Assembly: GCA_965237635.1 (NCBI GenBank)
Contig: CBDEFX010000001.1
Span: forward strand, 744,001-808,000
DNA: 64,000 nucleotides
Source of the DNA: CBDEFX01 sp965237635
Lineage (GTDB): Bacteria; Chloroflexota; Dehalococcoidia; Lucifugimonadales; CAUZJF01
Direction: 5' to 3'
Within the stretch, counting starts at the first letter, position 1; each line of letters opens with the position of its first letter. Position numbers and translations under genes: made by a program. Of this stretch, positions 9,211 through 18,420 are shown piece after piece. Below the pieces are notes generated by a model, which searched no databases, was not told the DNA's origin, and saw nothing but the letters and a program-made list of their open reading frames with translations.

Positions 9211-10741
9211 GGGGTGCGTCACGGAAGCGCAGGACTCAAGCGAGTCAGGAACTCCGGATAATCGAGCTAGAGAGGCTTCCAAGGTAGTTGAAGCTAGGGA
9301 GCGGCTGCTCGTACACCTGAGGGAGGTCCGACCTAACGACACCCTGGACGACCGCGCCTTTCGCCAGCGGTACGCGAGCGTCTTCAACTCTCCCGATATC
9401 AGCGGGGCGGTTGACGTAGTGATAGAAGCGCATAGATTCGGCCTCCGAGCCGAAATCGAGCAGATCGCCCCATTCATAGAGAACCTTCCCAAAGATGAGT
9501 CCGTTCGCCGGTTCGAGAGACTTAGCGAGTGGAAGGCCAACAGCGCAGACCAAAGGCGAGCGGGAATCACCCTGACGCTGGCTATAGCCAACTTTCTTGC
9601 CGGTGAAGCGGATTTCTAGTTGCTTCTGGAGGAGCTGGATCGGCTCGGAGAGGAGACGCGAGATGGGCGATTTGACGCGCGAAATGAATTACAGAGGGAC
9701 ATGGAGTTCGGGCTATTCACTTACCAATACAACCTGTCACGTGCGACGAGAGGTACCTATGTGGAGAGGTACAGGCTGTTCAGCGAGCTAGGGGAGCTGC
9801 CGGCGGCGAGTGAGGAGGAGTTCTCTCTCAGTGACGAGCATATTGCTGAGGCGAAGCGGGCCGGGTTCGAGGTTGCAGTACTTCTGAAGTTCTTGCAAGA
9901 CTTCCGCTCAGGCACACGCAGGCCCATTGTCGTCGTAGGGAACGACCGGTACGGCCGGCAATGGGCCGTGGAGCCCATAGCAGACCTGCTGGGGGATGGC
10001 TTCTCTGTCCGGTATGACCGGGTGGCATCGCACGGGTCGATGAGACTGACGGTCCCATCCGCCAGGCACTTCGAAAAAGGGCGCGGTGCTGACGGCCCCT
10101 CGTCCTCCAACGCGTTCCCGCGGGAGTTCGTTCGAGAGCTCAGTGAGCAAATGCCTCACGTTGTTATCGTCGACGGGAGGAGCCCCCGGCTCCCCCACGG
10201 CTTTATGAGCCTCTCTCGGTCACAGACAAGCTACGCCAACTGGTTTGTCGCGTTCAACGACGTCCGCGCCCAGGGGGACCTGTCCCGATACCGACACGAG
10301 AGCTGCCTACCACCGGACCACATCGATGACCTGATGAGATGGCACCAGTTCGTTGCCCTGCGGCGACAGCTCCGAGAGTGGGTCAACTCGGGTCCCACCT
10401 ACAGGGTGACGTTGTGGACTCCTGAGCCTACCGAGTTCGCGAAGCTGGGCGAGATTACCGTGCCCAGTCGGCCACCGGACCTCGATAGCGACGAGCCGCA
10501 GGTAGTTCTGGCAAACCCTATCGTCTATCGGACCGAGGGTGACGACCTGCCGGAGGTCCTCCGTGGGACCACGCCGTACTACTTCGACGGTCCCGAGCAT
10601 CACGTCAAGGAGGGGATGGTCCTCGGGTTTGGGCGCTACGACTTTGAGCCTAGGATCGAGGGTCACATGACGGCCACGTTCGTTACAGCGGTCCAGCTGC
10701 GCATAACCGAAGAGGCGAACAAGCTGCTCGATGGAGAGTGA
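9211..10741 (+). pseudogene. Unrecognised protein with an in-frame amber codon
   Basis: One reading frame is open from about 9211 to 10741 except for a TAG at 9617-9619. The part before it ends LAIANFLAGEADF; the part after starts LLLEELDRLGEETRDGRF and runs 373 residues. I do not recognise a family. Visible features are a RPIVVVGNDRYGRQWAVEPIADLL segment that could be a Rossmann-like strand-loop-helix, HVVIVDGRSPRLPHG, and a region rich in aromatic and charged residues. No ATG start is seen before 9419, so the true 5' end may also be damaged. The nonsense codon makes this a likely pseudogene unless suppressed. Confidence 0.5.
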
Positions 10742-10817
10742 CCGGGCAGTCATACCCTCGCGCGGCAGAGGAAAGGTGCCGTCCTGCTGGTCGAAGCAGC
10801 GCTTATCGGTATCTGTG

Positions 10818-10910
10818 TTGCCAGAATCCCCATCGAGGCCCCGACATCGCGGCTAGGGATATAATCCTCTTCCACAGTCTGATATCTCTTGCCATTAGAG
10901 ATCTTGGCAA
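10818..10910 (+). repeat. 93-bp TTGCCAGAATC repeat, copy C
   Basis: Starts TTGCCAGAATCCCCATCG, contains GAGGCCCCGACA and GATATCTCTTGCCATTAG, and ends GATCTTGGCAA. It lies 68 bp upstream of the kinase-like gene start, in the same orientation. Confidence 0.8.
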
Positions 10911-10978
10911 CACGACTCGACGCGTAATCCAGTCCGCCGACGATTTTCGCCAGATTGGGACCCGAGGAGATTGTTATT

Positions 10979-11698
10979 ATGCTAACGGTCATCATTGGAT
11001 GCGAGTACGCCGGGACGACCACGATCGCCTGGGCGCTCGCGGGCTGGCTGGCGGAGCGCGATTCTCTACCCGTGCGCGTGCACGATCACTGGGTCTGGCC
11101 CCATCTAACGGACCAGGACCCTTCAACCTGCTACCTCGTCGGCCCCCAGGGGCGTGTCCTGGAGCCAGACCGATACGATGAGTTGGGCGGTCCGTCGGAG
11201 CTGCGCCGCCTAGGTCCCGAGCGAGCGAAAGACATCGAGCGCCTGAATCCCTGGATGCTGGAGCAGTTGCAGCGGGCCATGGTCTGGCGCCACCTTCACC
11301 CCACGGCCTACCAGGACGCCGGCCATGCCATACAGGTCAACTTCTACTACGCCGAAGCTGTGTACGCCCCGATGTACTACGCCTACGGCGGACCGGGCTC
11401 TTTCGCGGACCGCTCTCGCCGTGCGGGAGAGTGGGATTCCGAGCTGATGCGCGTCGCTGCCGACCCGATATTAGTGCTCGTCACGGGGTCACCTGAGGTC
11501 GTCCGGGCGCGCATGAAGACCAACCCACACCCAGCCTCTGGCGTGAAAGAGGCGGACGCCGAGCTAGTCCTGCAGGGGTTCCAGGATGCCTTCGATGGGT
11601 CTCGATTGCACAATAAGGTGCGCGTCGATACCAGCGGCGCGACAGTTAGCGAATCTTTGGCTGAGCTCGCGGAGGCTCTGGGCCCTTACCTGGACTGA
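10979..11698 (+). CDS. P-loop kinase-like protein with altered Walker A
   Basis: A 239-residue protein. It starts with MLTVIIGCEYAGTTTIAWAL, which sits where a Walker A of dNMP-kinase type would be, but the usual Lys is Thr (GCEYAGTT instead of GxxxxGKT). Later DPILVLVTGSPEVVRARM resembles the strand-plus-LID helix region of thymidylate-kinase-like proteins. RRLGPERAKDIERLNPWM and a Tyr-rich IQVNFYYAEAVYAPMYYAYGG segment could form a binding pocket. ATG at 10979 follows GAGGAGA. Function is unknown; a nucleotide-binding role is inferred from fold only. Confidence 0.55.
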   Translation: MLTVIIGCEYAGTTTIAWALAGWLAERDSLPVRVHDHWVWPHLTDQDPSTCYLVGPQGRVLEPDRYDELGGPSELRRLGPERAKDIERLNPWMLEQLQRAMVWRHLHPTAYQDAGHAIQVNFYYAEAVYAPMYYAYGGPGSFADRSRRAGEWDSELMRVAADPILVLVTGSPEVVRARMKTNPHPASGVKEADAELVLQGFQDAFDGSRLHNKVRVDTSGATVSESLAELAEALGPYLD

Positions 11699-11721
11699 GC
11701 CCGCGGGGTTACCCCTCTCAC

Positions 11722-11749
11722 GTGTCCCATTACCGCTGACGGTCTACAG
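11722..11749 (+). repeat. 28-bp repeat ending CTGACGGTCTACAG, copy 2
   Basis: Second copy of the repeat seen at 8931-8958, 23 bp after the stop of the kinase-like gene. Confidence 0.6.
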
Positions 11750-11800
11750 GGGCCTCACAGGGTATGGCAGGAGGCCGCTGACAACACGGGCTGATCCATT

Positions 11801-11866
11801 GGTTCGACAGGCTCACCCCGAACGTAAGTTCAGATGGACCGTTCGCCTGAGCTTGTCGAAGAACGA
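11801..11866. repeat. GTTCGACAGGCTCACC hairpin repeat
   Basis: GGTTCGACAGGCTCACCCCG and CGTTCGCCTGAGCTTGTCG face each other as imperfect inverted arms. Same family as the hairpins at 84-186 and 58603-58760, but without the TCCCGATGC insert. Confidence 0.65.
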
Positions 11867-11959
11867 CTGGGCTAAAGCGGCACTTCTTGTGCAACGTCCC
11901 ATCGGCCGTGAGGCGTCGGCTATAGGGGTCAGATCGGCAGGTGTGACAGGCCGGCCGCG

Positions 11960-12637
11960 CTATCCGTTATCGGACTTCGACTCTTGAGGCCGGAAGGGGT
12001 ACACCCAGGAGGCCAATGACCGGGCGTTCCTCGACTGGACCCAGAGCCTGCCCTGGCCTTCGAATCTCAGCAGGAGCTGGTCCGAGAACAGAAACGATCG
12101 GATTCGCCGGGACCGTGTCAGATGGTATTCCAGGCTCGGCTCCCACGCCACCGCGTGGCCGTTGTCCACCACGTAGCTGCCGTCGACCGCCACCTCCTCG
12201 ATATCGCCATAGGCGTTGAAAAACAGGGTGCCGCCGCCGCTGGTCTGTAGTACGAAAAGGCCCTCGTTGAAGAGCCCGCTTAGGCCTTGAAAGTTCGTGT
12301 CACAGTAGACCCCGGGGCTCGAGGCAAGATATGCGCTTTTTTCGAGCAGGAGCTCTCCGCCGTTCATCTCGTGGGCCACGATGTCGCCCGGCTGGCCGGG
12401 CGCGACTCCGAGCAGGCCTGGCCCGCCTTCCGCCCGGTAGGTGTTCTGAAAAAAGCTCTCGCCTGAGAGAGCGGCACGCTTTAGCCCTGCGAGAGCTCCA
12501 CCACGTGTGGATGTATCTACCTTCAGGTTGTCGCTCATCCAGGCCATCGCTCCCGCTTCGGTGACAACTTCCTCGTCCGGCTGTAAGTCGATTTCAAGTA
12601 CGCTGTAGCTAGGCCGGCTCTGAATTTCATACTTCAT
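11960..12637 (-). CDS. AIM24/TIGR00266-family protein 3
   Basis: A 225-residue beta-rich protein. EAGAMAWMSDNLKVDT near the N-terminus, GESFFQNTYRA, and VVDNGHAVAWEPSLEYHL followed by a basic strand match the AIM24 (TIGR00266) family, which folds as a beta-sandwich of unknown function. It is the last of three consecutive homologues on the minus strand, with only a 6-bp gap to the one before it, so all three are likely one operon. The C-terminus ends with a hydrophilic QESKSDNG tail. Confidence 0.83.
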   Translation of the reverse strand: MKYEIQSRPSYSVLEIDLQPDEEVVTEAGAMAWMSDNLKVDTSTRGGALAGLKRAALSGESFFQNTYRAEGGPGLLGVAPGQPGDIVAHEMNGGELLLEKSAYLASSPGVYCDTNFQGLSGLFNEGLFVLQTSGGGTLFFNAYGDIEEVAVDGSYVVDNGHAVAWEPSLEYHLTRSRRIRSFLFSDQLLLRFEGQGRLWVQSRNARSLASWVYPFRPQESKSDNG

Positions 12638-12643
12638 TTCTAA

Positions 12644-13333
12644 CTAAGCCTTCCTGGCCGGCAGCATCGGTCCGAGAGACTTCCCGAACTCACCAGGATT
12701 GTGACTCTGGACGTAGATTTTCCCGTGACCGGTGAAGTCGAGCACGACGCCTTCGCCCGCGAAGAACGACTGGACCCAGCTTCCACCCGCCTTGCCCAGC
12801 TTGTATTCCAGACTATCCTGGAAGGCGACCACGTGGCCGGTATCGACGGTCAGTGACCCGTCCACGTCGACTTCGTTGATCTTTCCGAATGCGTTAACCA
12901 AGAGCTGGCCAGCGCCGTCAATCTGAAGGAAAGACAGCGACTCGCCTGAGAACATCCCCCGTAGCCCCTGGAAGTCGGTGTCGATGTTGAGTCCCTCTGT
13001 CGACCCCAGATAGCTACCGCCCGTGCATATCCACCGACTCGTGCCATCGCAGTCGATCCGGGCGATCTCGCCCTGCAGGGTGGGCGCTAGGCCGACCTCC
13101 CCGTCATCGCGGTCCGAGCACGTGTATGTCGAGAAGAAGAAGCTTTCAGACGCCAGCATCCTCTTGATTCCGGATATCAGGCCTCCGGAACTCCGGCTTC
13201 TTGTGGTGACGTCGATATCGATGTTGCTCGACGCTCGAAACATGGCTCCCGACTCAGACACGAACTGCTCGCCTGGTCTCATCCTGACCAGCGCCCAACT
13301 GAAGGCGCCCTTATCGGCGACCTCAATGTCCAT
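12644..13333 (-). CDS. AIM24/TIGR00266-family protein 2
   Basis: A 229-residue protein homologous to both neighbours. It has VSESGAMFRASSNID, ASESFFFSTYTC, TDFQGLRGMFSGESLSF and VDTGHVVAFQDSLEYKLG; the HVVA strand lies at the same place as in its paralogues. No signal peptide or membrane span is seen, so it is probably cytosolic. Function is unknown for the family. The start ATG at 13333 is preceded by GGTTGCGG with a weak ribosome site. It lies in the middle of the three-gene operon. Confidence 0.83.
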   Translation of the reverse strand: MDIEVADKGAFSWALVRMRPGEQFVSESGAMFRASSNIDIDVTTRSRSSGGLISGIKRMLASESFFFSTYTCSDRDDGEVGLAPTLQGEIARIDCDGTSRWICTGGSYLGSTEGLNIDTDFQGLRGMFSGESLSFLQIDGAGQLLVNAFGKINEVDVDGSLTVDTGHVVAFQDSLEYKLGKAGGSWVQSFFAGEGVVLDFTGHGKIYVQSHNPGEFGKSLGPMLPARKA

Positions 13334-13363
13334 TACCGCAACCTCCGATCATTGCCAACTGCC

Positions 13364-14023
13364 CTAGCCACCGCTAAGCGGCGACAACCACCCCGCCAGC
13401 CCACCCATCGTTCGTGTTTGCACGTAGATCTTGCCGGTCCCGGAGAAATTCATCACTAGTCCCTCGCCTGAGAGTAGCGTACTTTTGAGGTTGCCCATGC
13501 CCTTCAACGAGTAAGTCAGGCCGGGCTCCCAGGCTACGACGTGGCCCGTGTCCACCGTGAATGACCCCTCAACCTGCTTTTCAAGCACCGCCCCAAACGA
13601 GTTGTAAAACAGCTCGCCAGCCCCGCTGCATTCGATGAAAAAGGCCCCCTCTCCGGAGAATAGCGCTCGAAGTCCTCCAAACCGGGTCTTCAAGTTGACG
13701 CCCGGGGTGCTCGCCATGAAAGAGCCGCCTGTCAGAATGAACGAGTCGCCATTCAATGTCCGATGGAGGACGGTGCCAGGCCGTGCAGGGGAGAAGGTCA
13801 CTTCGCCGCCTTGCGGATGCTGGTACTCTCCGACGAATAGCGACTCCCCGCCAACGACCTTTCTTATTAGCGCCTTCAACAGCCCACCGAGGAGCCGGGC
13901 TTTGACCTGCATCCCTTCGCTCATCCAGGCCATCGATCCCGATTCCGCAATGAACCTGTCTCCCGGTCCGAGGCTGACGGTCAGCTGGCCGTAGTCTGGA
14001 TTCCCTTCGATTCGATGTTCCAT
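13364..14023 (-). CDS. AIM24/TIGR00266-family protein 1
   Basis: A 219-residue protein starting MEHRIEGNPDYGQLTVSLG. It carries the clearest family pattern: ESGSMAWMSEGMQVKARLLGG, GGESLFVGEY, FGGLRALFSGEGAFF and VDTGHVVAWEPGLTY. ATG at 14023 is preferred over the longer frame from 14080 because the extra residues are unlike the family. It is first in the operon with a 30-bp gap to the second gene. Sets of three such paralogues are common in bacteria, perhaps a hetero-oligomer, but no function is established. Confidence 0.83.
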   Translation of the reverse strand: MEHRIEGNPDYGQLTVSLGPGDRFIAESGSMAWMSEGMQVKARLLGGLLKALIRKVVGGESLFVGEYQHPQGGEVTFSPARPGTVLHRTLNGDSFILTGGSFMASTPGVNLKTRFGGLRALFSGEGAFFIECSGAGELFYNSFGAVLEKQVEGSFTVDTGHVVAWEPGLTYSLKGMGNLKSTLLSGEGLVMNFSGTGKIYVQTRTMGGLAGWLSPLSGG

Positions 14024-14385
14024 TGTGGCGGTCACCTCGATGCCATGAGTAATAGCCGCAGCACACAGCGGTGGGAGCAAGTATAGAGTGATGTCTGCGA
14101 GTCGTCAATTCCGAGCCAGGAAAGTCTGGGACGACCTCGTTCGGAGGTTGAAATCCCCTTGAACATCCACACCATTGTGTGGTGCCATTCGGCTCAACCT
14201 TACACTTTGTACGAGAATGTAAGCGGAATTCTGTATCTGGGAGATTCGGTCGTCTTATCCTCCGGCTGAACATTTCCAGATAACTGTAAGTGTAAGGCTG
14301 CCCAACTAGCCGATACAGAGCCCGTCGTCGGTTATCGAGATTTGCTCGACACTGCGCTGCGTGCCGGAAAATGCTAGCCCCCCAA
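14024..14385. other. Intergenic stretch, no gene seen
   Basis: 362 bp between the first AIM24 gene and the end of the broken amine oxidase gene. It is AT-richer than its surroundings and should contain the promoter of the minus-strand AIM24 operon. I see no convincing promoter hexamers, repeat or RNA. Confidence 0.5.
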
Positions 14386-14775
14386 TTACCTAAGCATCCG
14401 AGGACTGTATTGTCGCCAGTCCAGGGGAGTCTCGGGGCCAGCCGCGTGCATTGGCTGAGTAGCGTGCAATACCTCGTAAGCGGCGCGCCGGCCCGTCTCC
14501 AGAGCGCCATGAATACATCCGGCGTGACCACGGGTGTGGGTGGCCTCGCCTGCCCAAAAGAGAGGTGGAGTCGGGGCACCGAGATCTGCGCGCATCTGGT
14601 AGCATCCCACCGGAACGGAGCTTTGCGCACCCATCACCCACGGATCGGAAGCCCAGTCGGCGACATCTAGGCTGATGAGCTCCGACTCGAGGTCAACCCG
14701 CGGAAACATCTCGCTTAGGACGCTAAGGAAGAGCGAGCGGATGCGACCAGAGTCGCCAGTAGCATCTTTCACGTG
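14386..14775 (-). pseudogene. C-terminal fragment of the amine oxidase
   Basis: About 128 residues beginning HVKDATGDSG at the IS256 boundary. It holds the FAD-binding C-terminal motif (FWAGEATHTRGHAGCIHGA) and ends PLDWRQYSPRMLR. The TTCACGTG at 14768-14775 is the IS256 target duplication. The fragment cannot form the enzyme alone, as the Rossmann half is 3-4 kb away. Confidence 0.88.
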
Positions 14776-14890
14776 AGTAGAGTCCCAGGAAGTGGTGTAA
14801 GAGGTGTAAGAGGGAGAGGGTCTGGAGAAAGAGAGACCACCGCGTCATCCTTAGCGGGCAAAGAAGAAAGCTCGAGAAAGGAGGACAACA

Positions 14891-16105
14891 GTGGTCAAGG
14901 AAAGGATGGACCTGCTGGAGCTATTGCGCAGGGGGGGAATGGACGGTGACGTGGACTTCCTACGGGAGGCACTGAGAGTGCTGGTAGAGGGGATCATGGA
15001 TGCGGAGGTGTCATCGAGGATCGGTGCTGAGTATGGAGAACGCAGCCCTGAGCGGGTGACCCAGCGCAACGGGTATCGGTCCCGGGCGTGGGATACCCGG
15101 GTGGGGACTATGGAGCTGCACATCCCGAAGCTTCGAGAGGGGAGCTACTTCCCGAGCCTGCTGGAGCCACGGCGTCGCAGCGAGCGAGCTCTGCTGGCGG
15201 TCATTCAGCAGGCCTACGTGGAAGGGGTATCCACAAGGCGGGTGGATGACCTGGTCAAGGCCCTGGGGTGTGAGGGTATCTCCAAGAGCCAGGTGTCGCG
15301 TATCTGTCAGGAGCTGGACGTGGTGGTGGATGGCTTCCTGGGCCGTCCGCTGGACGGTGGACCCTACCCTTACCTGTGGCTGGACGCACTGACCCAGAAG
15401 GTCAGGGAGGACGGCAGGATCGTCAACGTCAGCGTGGTGGTGGCGACGGCCGTCAATGGCGAGGGCAAGCGGGAGATCATTGGGATGGGCGTGGGTACCA
15501 GTGAAGACGGCGCCTTCTGGCTGGCCTTCCTACGCTCGCTGTCCGCCAGGGGCCTCAGCGGGGTGGAGCTGGTGGTATCGGACGCTCATCAGGGACTCCG
15601 CGGCGCCATCGCCGCAGTCTTCGGCGGAGCCAGCTGGCAACGGTGCCGCACCCACTTCATGACCAACCTGTTCACTCGGGTACCCAGAAGAGTCCAACCA
15701 TGGATGGCCACCATGGTCCGCACCATCTACCAGCAACCCTCCCCCGATGAGGTACACGCCCAACTCGATAGGGTGACCGATCAACTCGGAGACCGGTTCC
15801 CTCAGGTGGCCTCTCTACTGGACGAGGCTGGACCCGATATCCTGGCCTTCTCCAGCTTCCCTGTCGCCCACTGGAAGAAGATCTGGTCCAACAACCCCCT
15901 GGAGCGTCTCAACAAGGAGATCAGGCGTCGCACCGATGTCGTGGGCATCTTCCCTAACCGACCAGCCGTGCGTCGCCTGGTTGGCCCCGTCCTCGCTGAA
16001 CAGCACGACGAATGGGCCGTTGGCCGTCGATACATCACACCTGTCGTGCTGACCCTAAACGAAGCTCCTCCAGAGGCCGATCTCGCGGAGGCGACAGCCG
16101 CCTAA
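14891..16105 (+). CDS. IS256-family transposase
   Basis: A 404-residue mutator-type DDE transposase. Typical parts are VTQRNGYRSRAWDTRVGTMELHIPKLREGSYFPSLLEPRRRSE, YPYLWLDALTQKVRE (first catalytic Asp), VVSDAHQGLRGA (second Asp) and NPLERLNKEIRRRTDVVGIFPN (catalytic Glu). Full length. The TAA stop at 16103-16105 overlaps the left CTAAA target repeat of the nested IS1380, so that insertion did not alter the protein. GTG/ATG start region is preceded by AGGAGGAC. Confidence 0.92.
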   Translation: MVKERMDLLELLRRGGMDGDVDFLREALRVLVEGIMDAEVSSRIGAEYGERSPERVTQRNGYRSRAWDTRVGTMELHIPKLREGSYFPSLLEPRRRSERALLAVIQQAYVEGVSTRRVDDLVKALGCEGISKSQVSRICQELDVVVDGFLGRPLDGGPYPYLWLDALTQKVREDGRIVNVSVVVATAVNGEGKREIIGMGVGTSEDGAFWLAFLRSLSARGLSGVELVVSDAHQGLRGAIAAVFGGASWQRCRTHFMTNLFTRVPRRVQPWMATMVRTIYQQPSPDEVHAQLDRVTDQLGDRFPQVASLLDEAGPDILAFSSFPVAHWKKIWSNNPLERLNKEIRRRTDVVGIFPNRPAVRRLVGPVLAEQHDEWAVGRRYITPVVLTLNEAPPEADLAEATAA

Positions 16106-16106
16106 A

Positions 16107-17825
16107 CCCGAATCCACCGAAGGAGGGCGTCGGGTTAGCGTCCTGAGGCGGCAAGAAGGCGCTCCTGTGCTTCTGGGATAATGGTTTTGTAGCAAAAAAA
16201 CGGCCCCGGAAAAGGAGCACCCAGTAGATGCTGCCACGCAACCACCCCGACCGGATCCAAATCACCTTCGACGACCGCCGCTTGGTGGCCAATGCCGGGC
16301 TGCTCCTTCCGGCCACCCTGGCGCGGCACCTCGGCCTGCCCGAACTCGTCCGGCAGCGCCTCGACCTGGGCGATGCCCCGGGGCGGGCGAACACGAGCGA
16401 CAAGATGATGACGCTGGTGGCGTCTGCGCTGGCTGGGGGCGACTGCATTGACGACGCCGATGTGTTGCGCACCGGGGGGACGGCCTGCACCCTGGGCGGC
16501 ACGGTCAAGGCGCCATCCACCCTGGGCACCTTCCTGCGCAGCTTCCGGTGGGGCCACGTCCGTCAACTCGACCGGGTGAGCCGCGAGTTGCTGGCCCGGG
16601 CTTGGCAGGCCGGGGCGGGACCCGGCGACGGGCCCCTGACCATTGACCTGGACTCCACCATCTGCGAGACCTACGGACTGGCCAAGGAGGGCGCCCGCCA
16701 CCACGGCTATACCGGCAAGCGGGGCTACCACCCGCTGCCGGCCATCGCCGCCGGCACCGGAGACGTGCTGATGTCCCGGCTGCGCGAGGGCCGGGCCAAC
16801 ACCGCCCGCGGCGCCGCCCACTTCCTGCGGGAGACGGTGGGACGGGTGCGCTACGCCGGGGCCGACGGACGACTCACGCTACGGGCCGACAGCGGGTTCT
16901 ACACTCATGGCGTGGTATCCGTCTGCCGCAAGATGGATGTCCGCTTCTCCATCACCATCCGCCAGCACAAAAGCCTGCACAATCTCATCGAGGCGATACC
17001 CGAAGATGCCTGGACGCCGATTCCTTACTGGATGGACGGTGCCGCCGATGTGGCCGAGACCACCTGCACCCCCTTCCAGGCCGAGGCGGACGCCGCGCCG
17101 GTACGGCTCATCGTCCGGCGGGTGAAGCCGACGCCCGGTTCCCAACTGGCCCTCTTCGCCAAATACAGCTATCATGGCTTCATCACCGACCGGGACGGGG
17201 AGTTGCTCGAACTGGAGGCTGACCATCGCCGCCACGCCGAGATCGAGAATGTCATACGCGACCTCAAGTACGGCGTCGGGCTGAACCATCTCCCCTCGGG
17301 CCGCTTCGCCGCCAACGGCACCTGGCTGGCCGTCCAGACGATGGCCCACAACCTGGCCCGCTGGACGGCGCGGATCGGTCTGGGAGAGCGGATAGCCACC
17401 ACCAAGACCCTCCGGCAGCGGTTCTTCTCCCTGGCCGGACGGCTCACCCGCTCGGCACGCCGGTTGACCCTGCATCTTCCGGATCGCTGGCCTTGGGCTG
17501 AGAAGTTCAGCCGTGCCTTGGCCCGGCTGCGAGCCATTCCACTCCCGGCCTGACGGCACCGTCGGCGACCGACCCACCCACCGGACAACCGAAGATCCCC
17601 GCAGACTCGTGCCAGCCCGGTCCGAGAGAGTTCCCTGCTGCGTATTCTCTCGCCATCCCGCGCATCGCAGCTCCCGCAGACGGCCATAGGGGCCCCTGTG
17701 CGGCGATGAAGACCGTCCGCCGACCTCCCTACCCCAAATGGAACCCAGGCTATTTCCCCTGTAGCTCCCTCACCCCCCTTCCGCTTTCCTCACGCCGTCC
17801 ATCGGTGTCCTTCGGTGGATTCGGG
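16107..17825 (+). mobile_element. IS1380-family element, copy 2 (1719 bp)
   Basis: Inverted ends CCCGAATCCACCGAAGGA. Flanked on both sides by CTAAA (16102-16106 and 17826-17830), a clean 5-bp target duplication. Inserted within the IS256 element, exactly at its transposase stop codon. Confidence 0.95.
16228..17553 (+). CDS. IS1380-family transposase (copy 2)
   Basis: 441 residues, nearly identical to copy 1. It differs at residue 3 (Pro), with Val for Ala in the IENVIRDLK segment, Thr for Ala at NGTWLAV and Gln for Arg at TLRQRF. The three acidic motifs (TIDLDST, LRADSG and HAEIEN) are intact, so it may be active. ATG lies 20-25 bases after GGAAAAGGAGCA, a usable ribosome site. Confidence 0.93.
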   Translation: MLPRNHPDRIQITFDDRRLVANAGLLLPATLARHLGLPELVRQRLDLGDAPGRANTSDKMMTLVASALAGGDCIDDADVLRTGGTACTLGGTVKAPSTLGTFLRSFRWGHVRQLDRVSRELLARAWQAGAGPGDGPLTIDLDSTICETYGLAKEGARHHGYTGKRGYHPLPAIAAGTGDVLMSRLREGRANTARGAAHFLRETVGRVRYAGADGRLTLRADSGFYTHGVVSVCRKMDVRFSITIRQHKSLHNLIEAIPEDAWTPIPYWMDGAADVAETTCTPFQAEADAAPVRLIVRRVKPTPGSQLALFAKYSYHGFITDRDGELLELEADHRRHAEIENVIRDLKYGVGLNHLPSGRFAANGTWLAVQTMAHNLARWTARIGLGERIATTKTLRQRFFSLAGRLTRSARRLTLHLPDRWPWAEKFSRALARLRAIPLPA

Positions 17826-17879
17826 CTAAACAACATCAACAGGATGACGCACTCTTACACCACTTGACGGGACGTGACC

Positions 17880-18042
17880 TTCACGTGGGGGATTCCCATT
17901 AGTGAGGACAGGGCCGACGGGCCCGTCCTGTCCCAGAAGGGCGCCCAAAACCCGTGGAAGGCGGCCCCGGGGGCACTCCTAAAGAATCCGATGTGGCCCA
18001 GCACGTCTTCCCACCAGGGGCGACGGAACTCTGCGATAACTT
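17880..18042 (-). pseudogene. Internal fragment of the amine oxidase (between MITE 1 and IS256)
   Basis: Reads KVIAEFRRPWWEDVLGHIGFFRSAPGAAFHGFWAPFWDRTGPSALSSLMGIPHVK. The aromatic-rich FRRPWW...GFF pattern corresponds to the substrate-domain strands of amine oxidases. ACTT at 18039-18042 and TTCACGTG at 17880-17887 are the target duplications of the two insertions. Confidence 0.85.
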
Positions 18043-18205
18043 TGATTCCCTCGTAAAAACCCGTTTTGAGGAAGTTCCAGCGATTTAGCACATCTGCGCG
18101 CTACCGTATGTTGGGGTAGTGTACGGAACAGAGACTGTATATTGTACCCAGGTGTGGGTACGTTTGTTCTAATTCGACCTACACAGACTTTTTGCGAGAG
18201 AATCA
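18043..18205. mobile_element. 163-bp MITE, copy 1
   Basis: Starts TGATTCCCTCGTAAAAA and ends TTTTTGCGAGAGAATCA, with ACTT on both sides (18039-18042, 18206-18209). The ends match those of the IS1182-type element at 58775-60759. No coding capacity. Confidence 0.93.
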
Positions 18206-18420
18206 ACTTTGATCACACCCCCACTTCTAACTCCCTCAACGGCCGCCAGTTTGGACTGAGGCAGGGCGGGGCGGAATCTCACGGTGCCCGTCTGCAATAC
18301 CTCCACCGGCAACGTCAGGATAGCGGTTCGGGCCCTGAATTCCTGCCCCCCCGCTGTAAACCACCACCCCGTCCGTTGACCAGTCTATAGTCGTAACGGG
18401 CATACGGAGGTGGATAACGT
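18206..18420 (-). pseudogene. Internal fragment of the amine oxidase (between the MITEs)
   Basis: Starts NVIHLRMPVTTIDWSTDGVVVYSGG; after a single extra G in a G7 run (about 18346-18352) it continues QEFRARTAILTLPVEVLQTG, a typical amine-oxidase strand, then VRFRPALPQSKLAAVEG. The homopolymer shift could be a mutation or a sequencing error. Confidence 0.85.

Larger units (their letters stand above)
14776..17879 (+). mobile_element. IS256-family element containing IS1380 copy 2
   Basis: Flanked by the 8-bp direct repeat TTCACGTG at 14768-14775 and 17880-17887. The ends carry AAGTGGTGTAAGAG 14 bases in from each boundary, in inverted orientation, with a further shared GTCCC. The IS256 sequence is 14776-16106 plus 17831-17879; 16107-17825 is the nested IS1380, with its target duplication CTAAA on both sides. 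An 8-bp duplication is normal for IS256. Confidence 0.9.
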
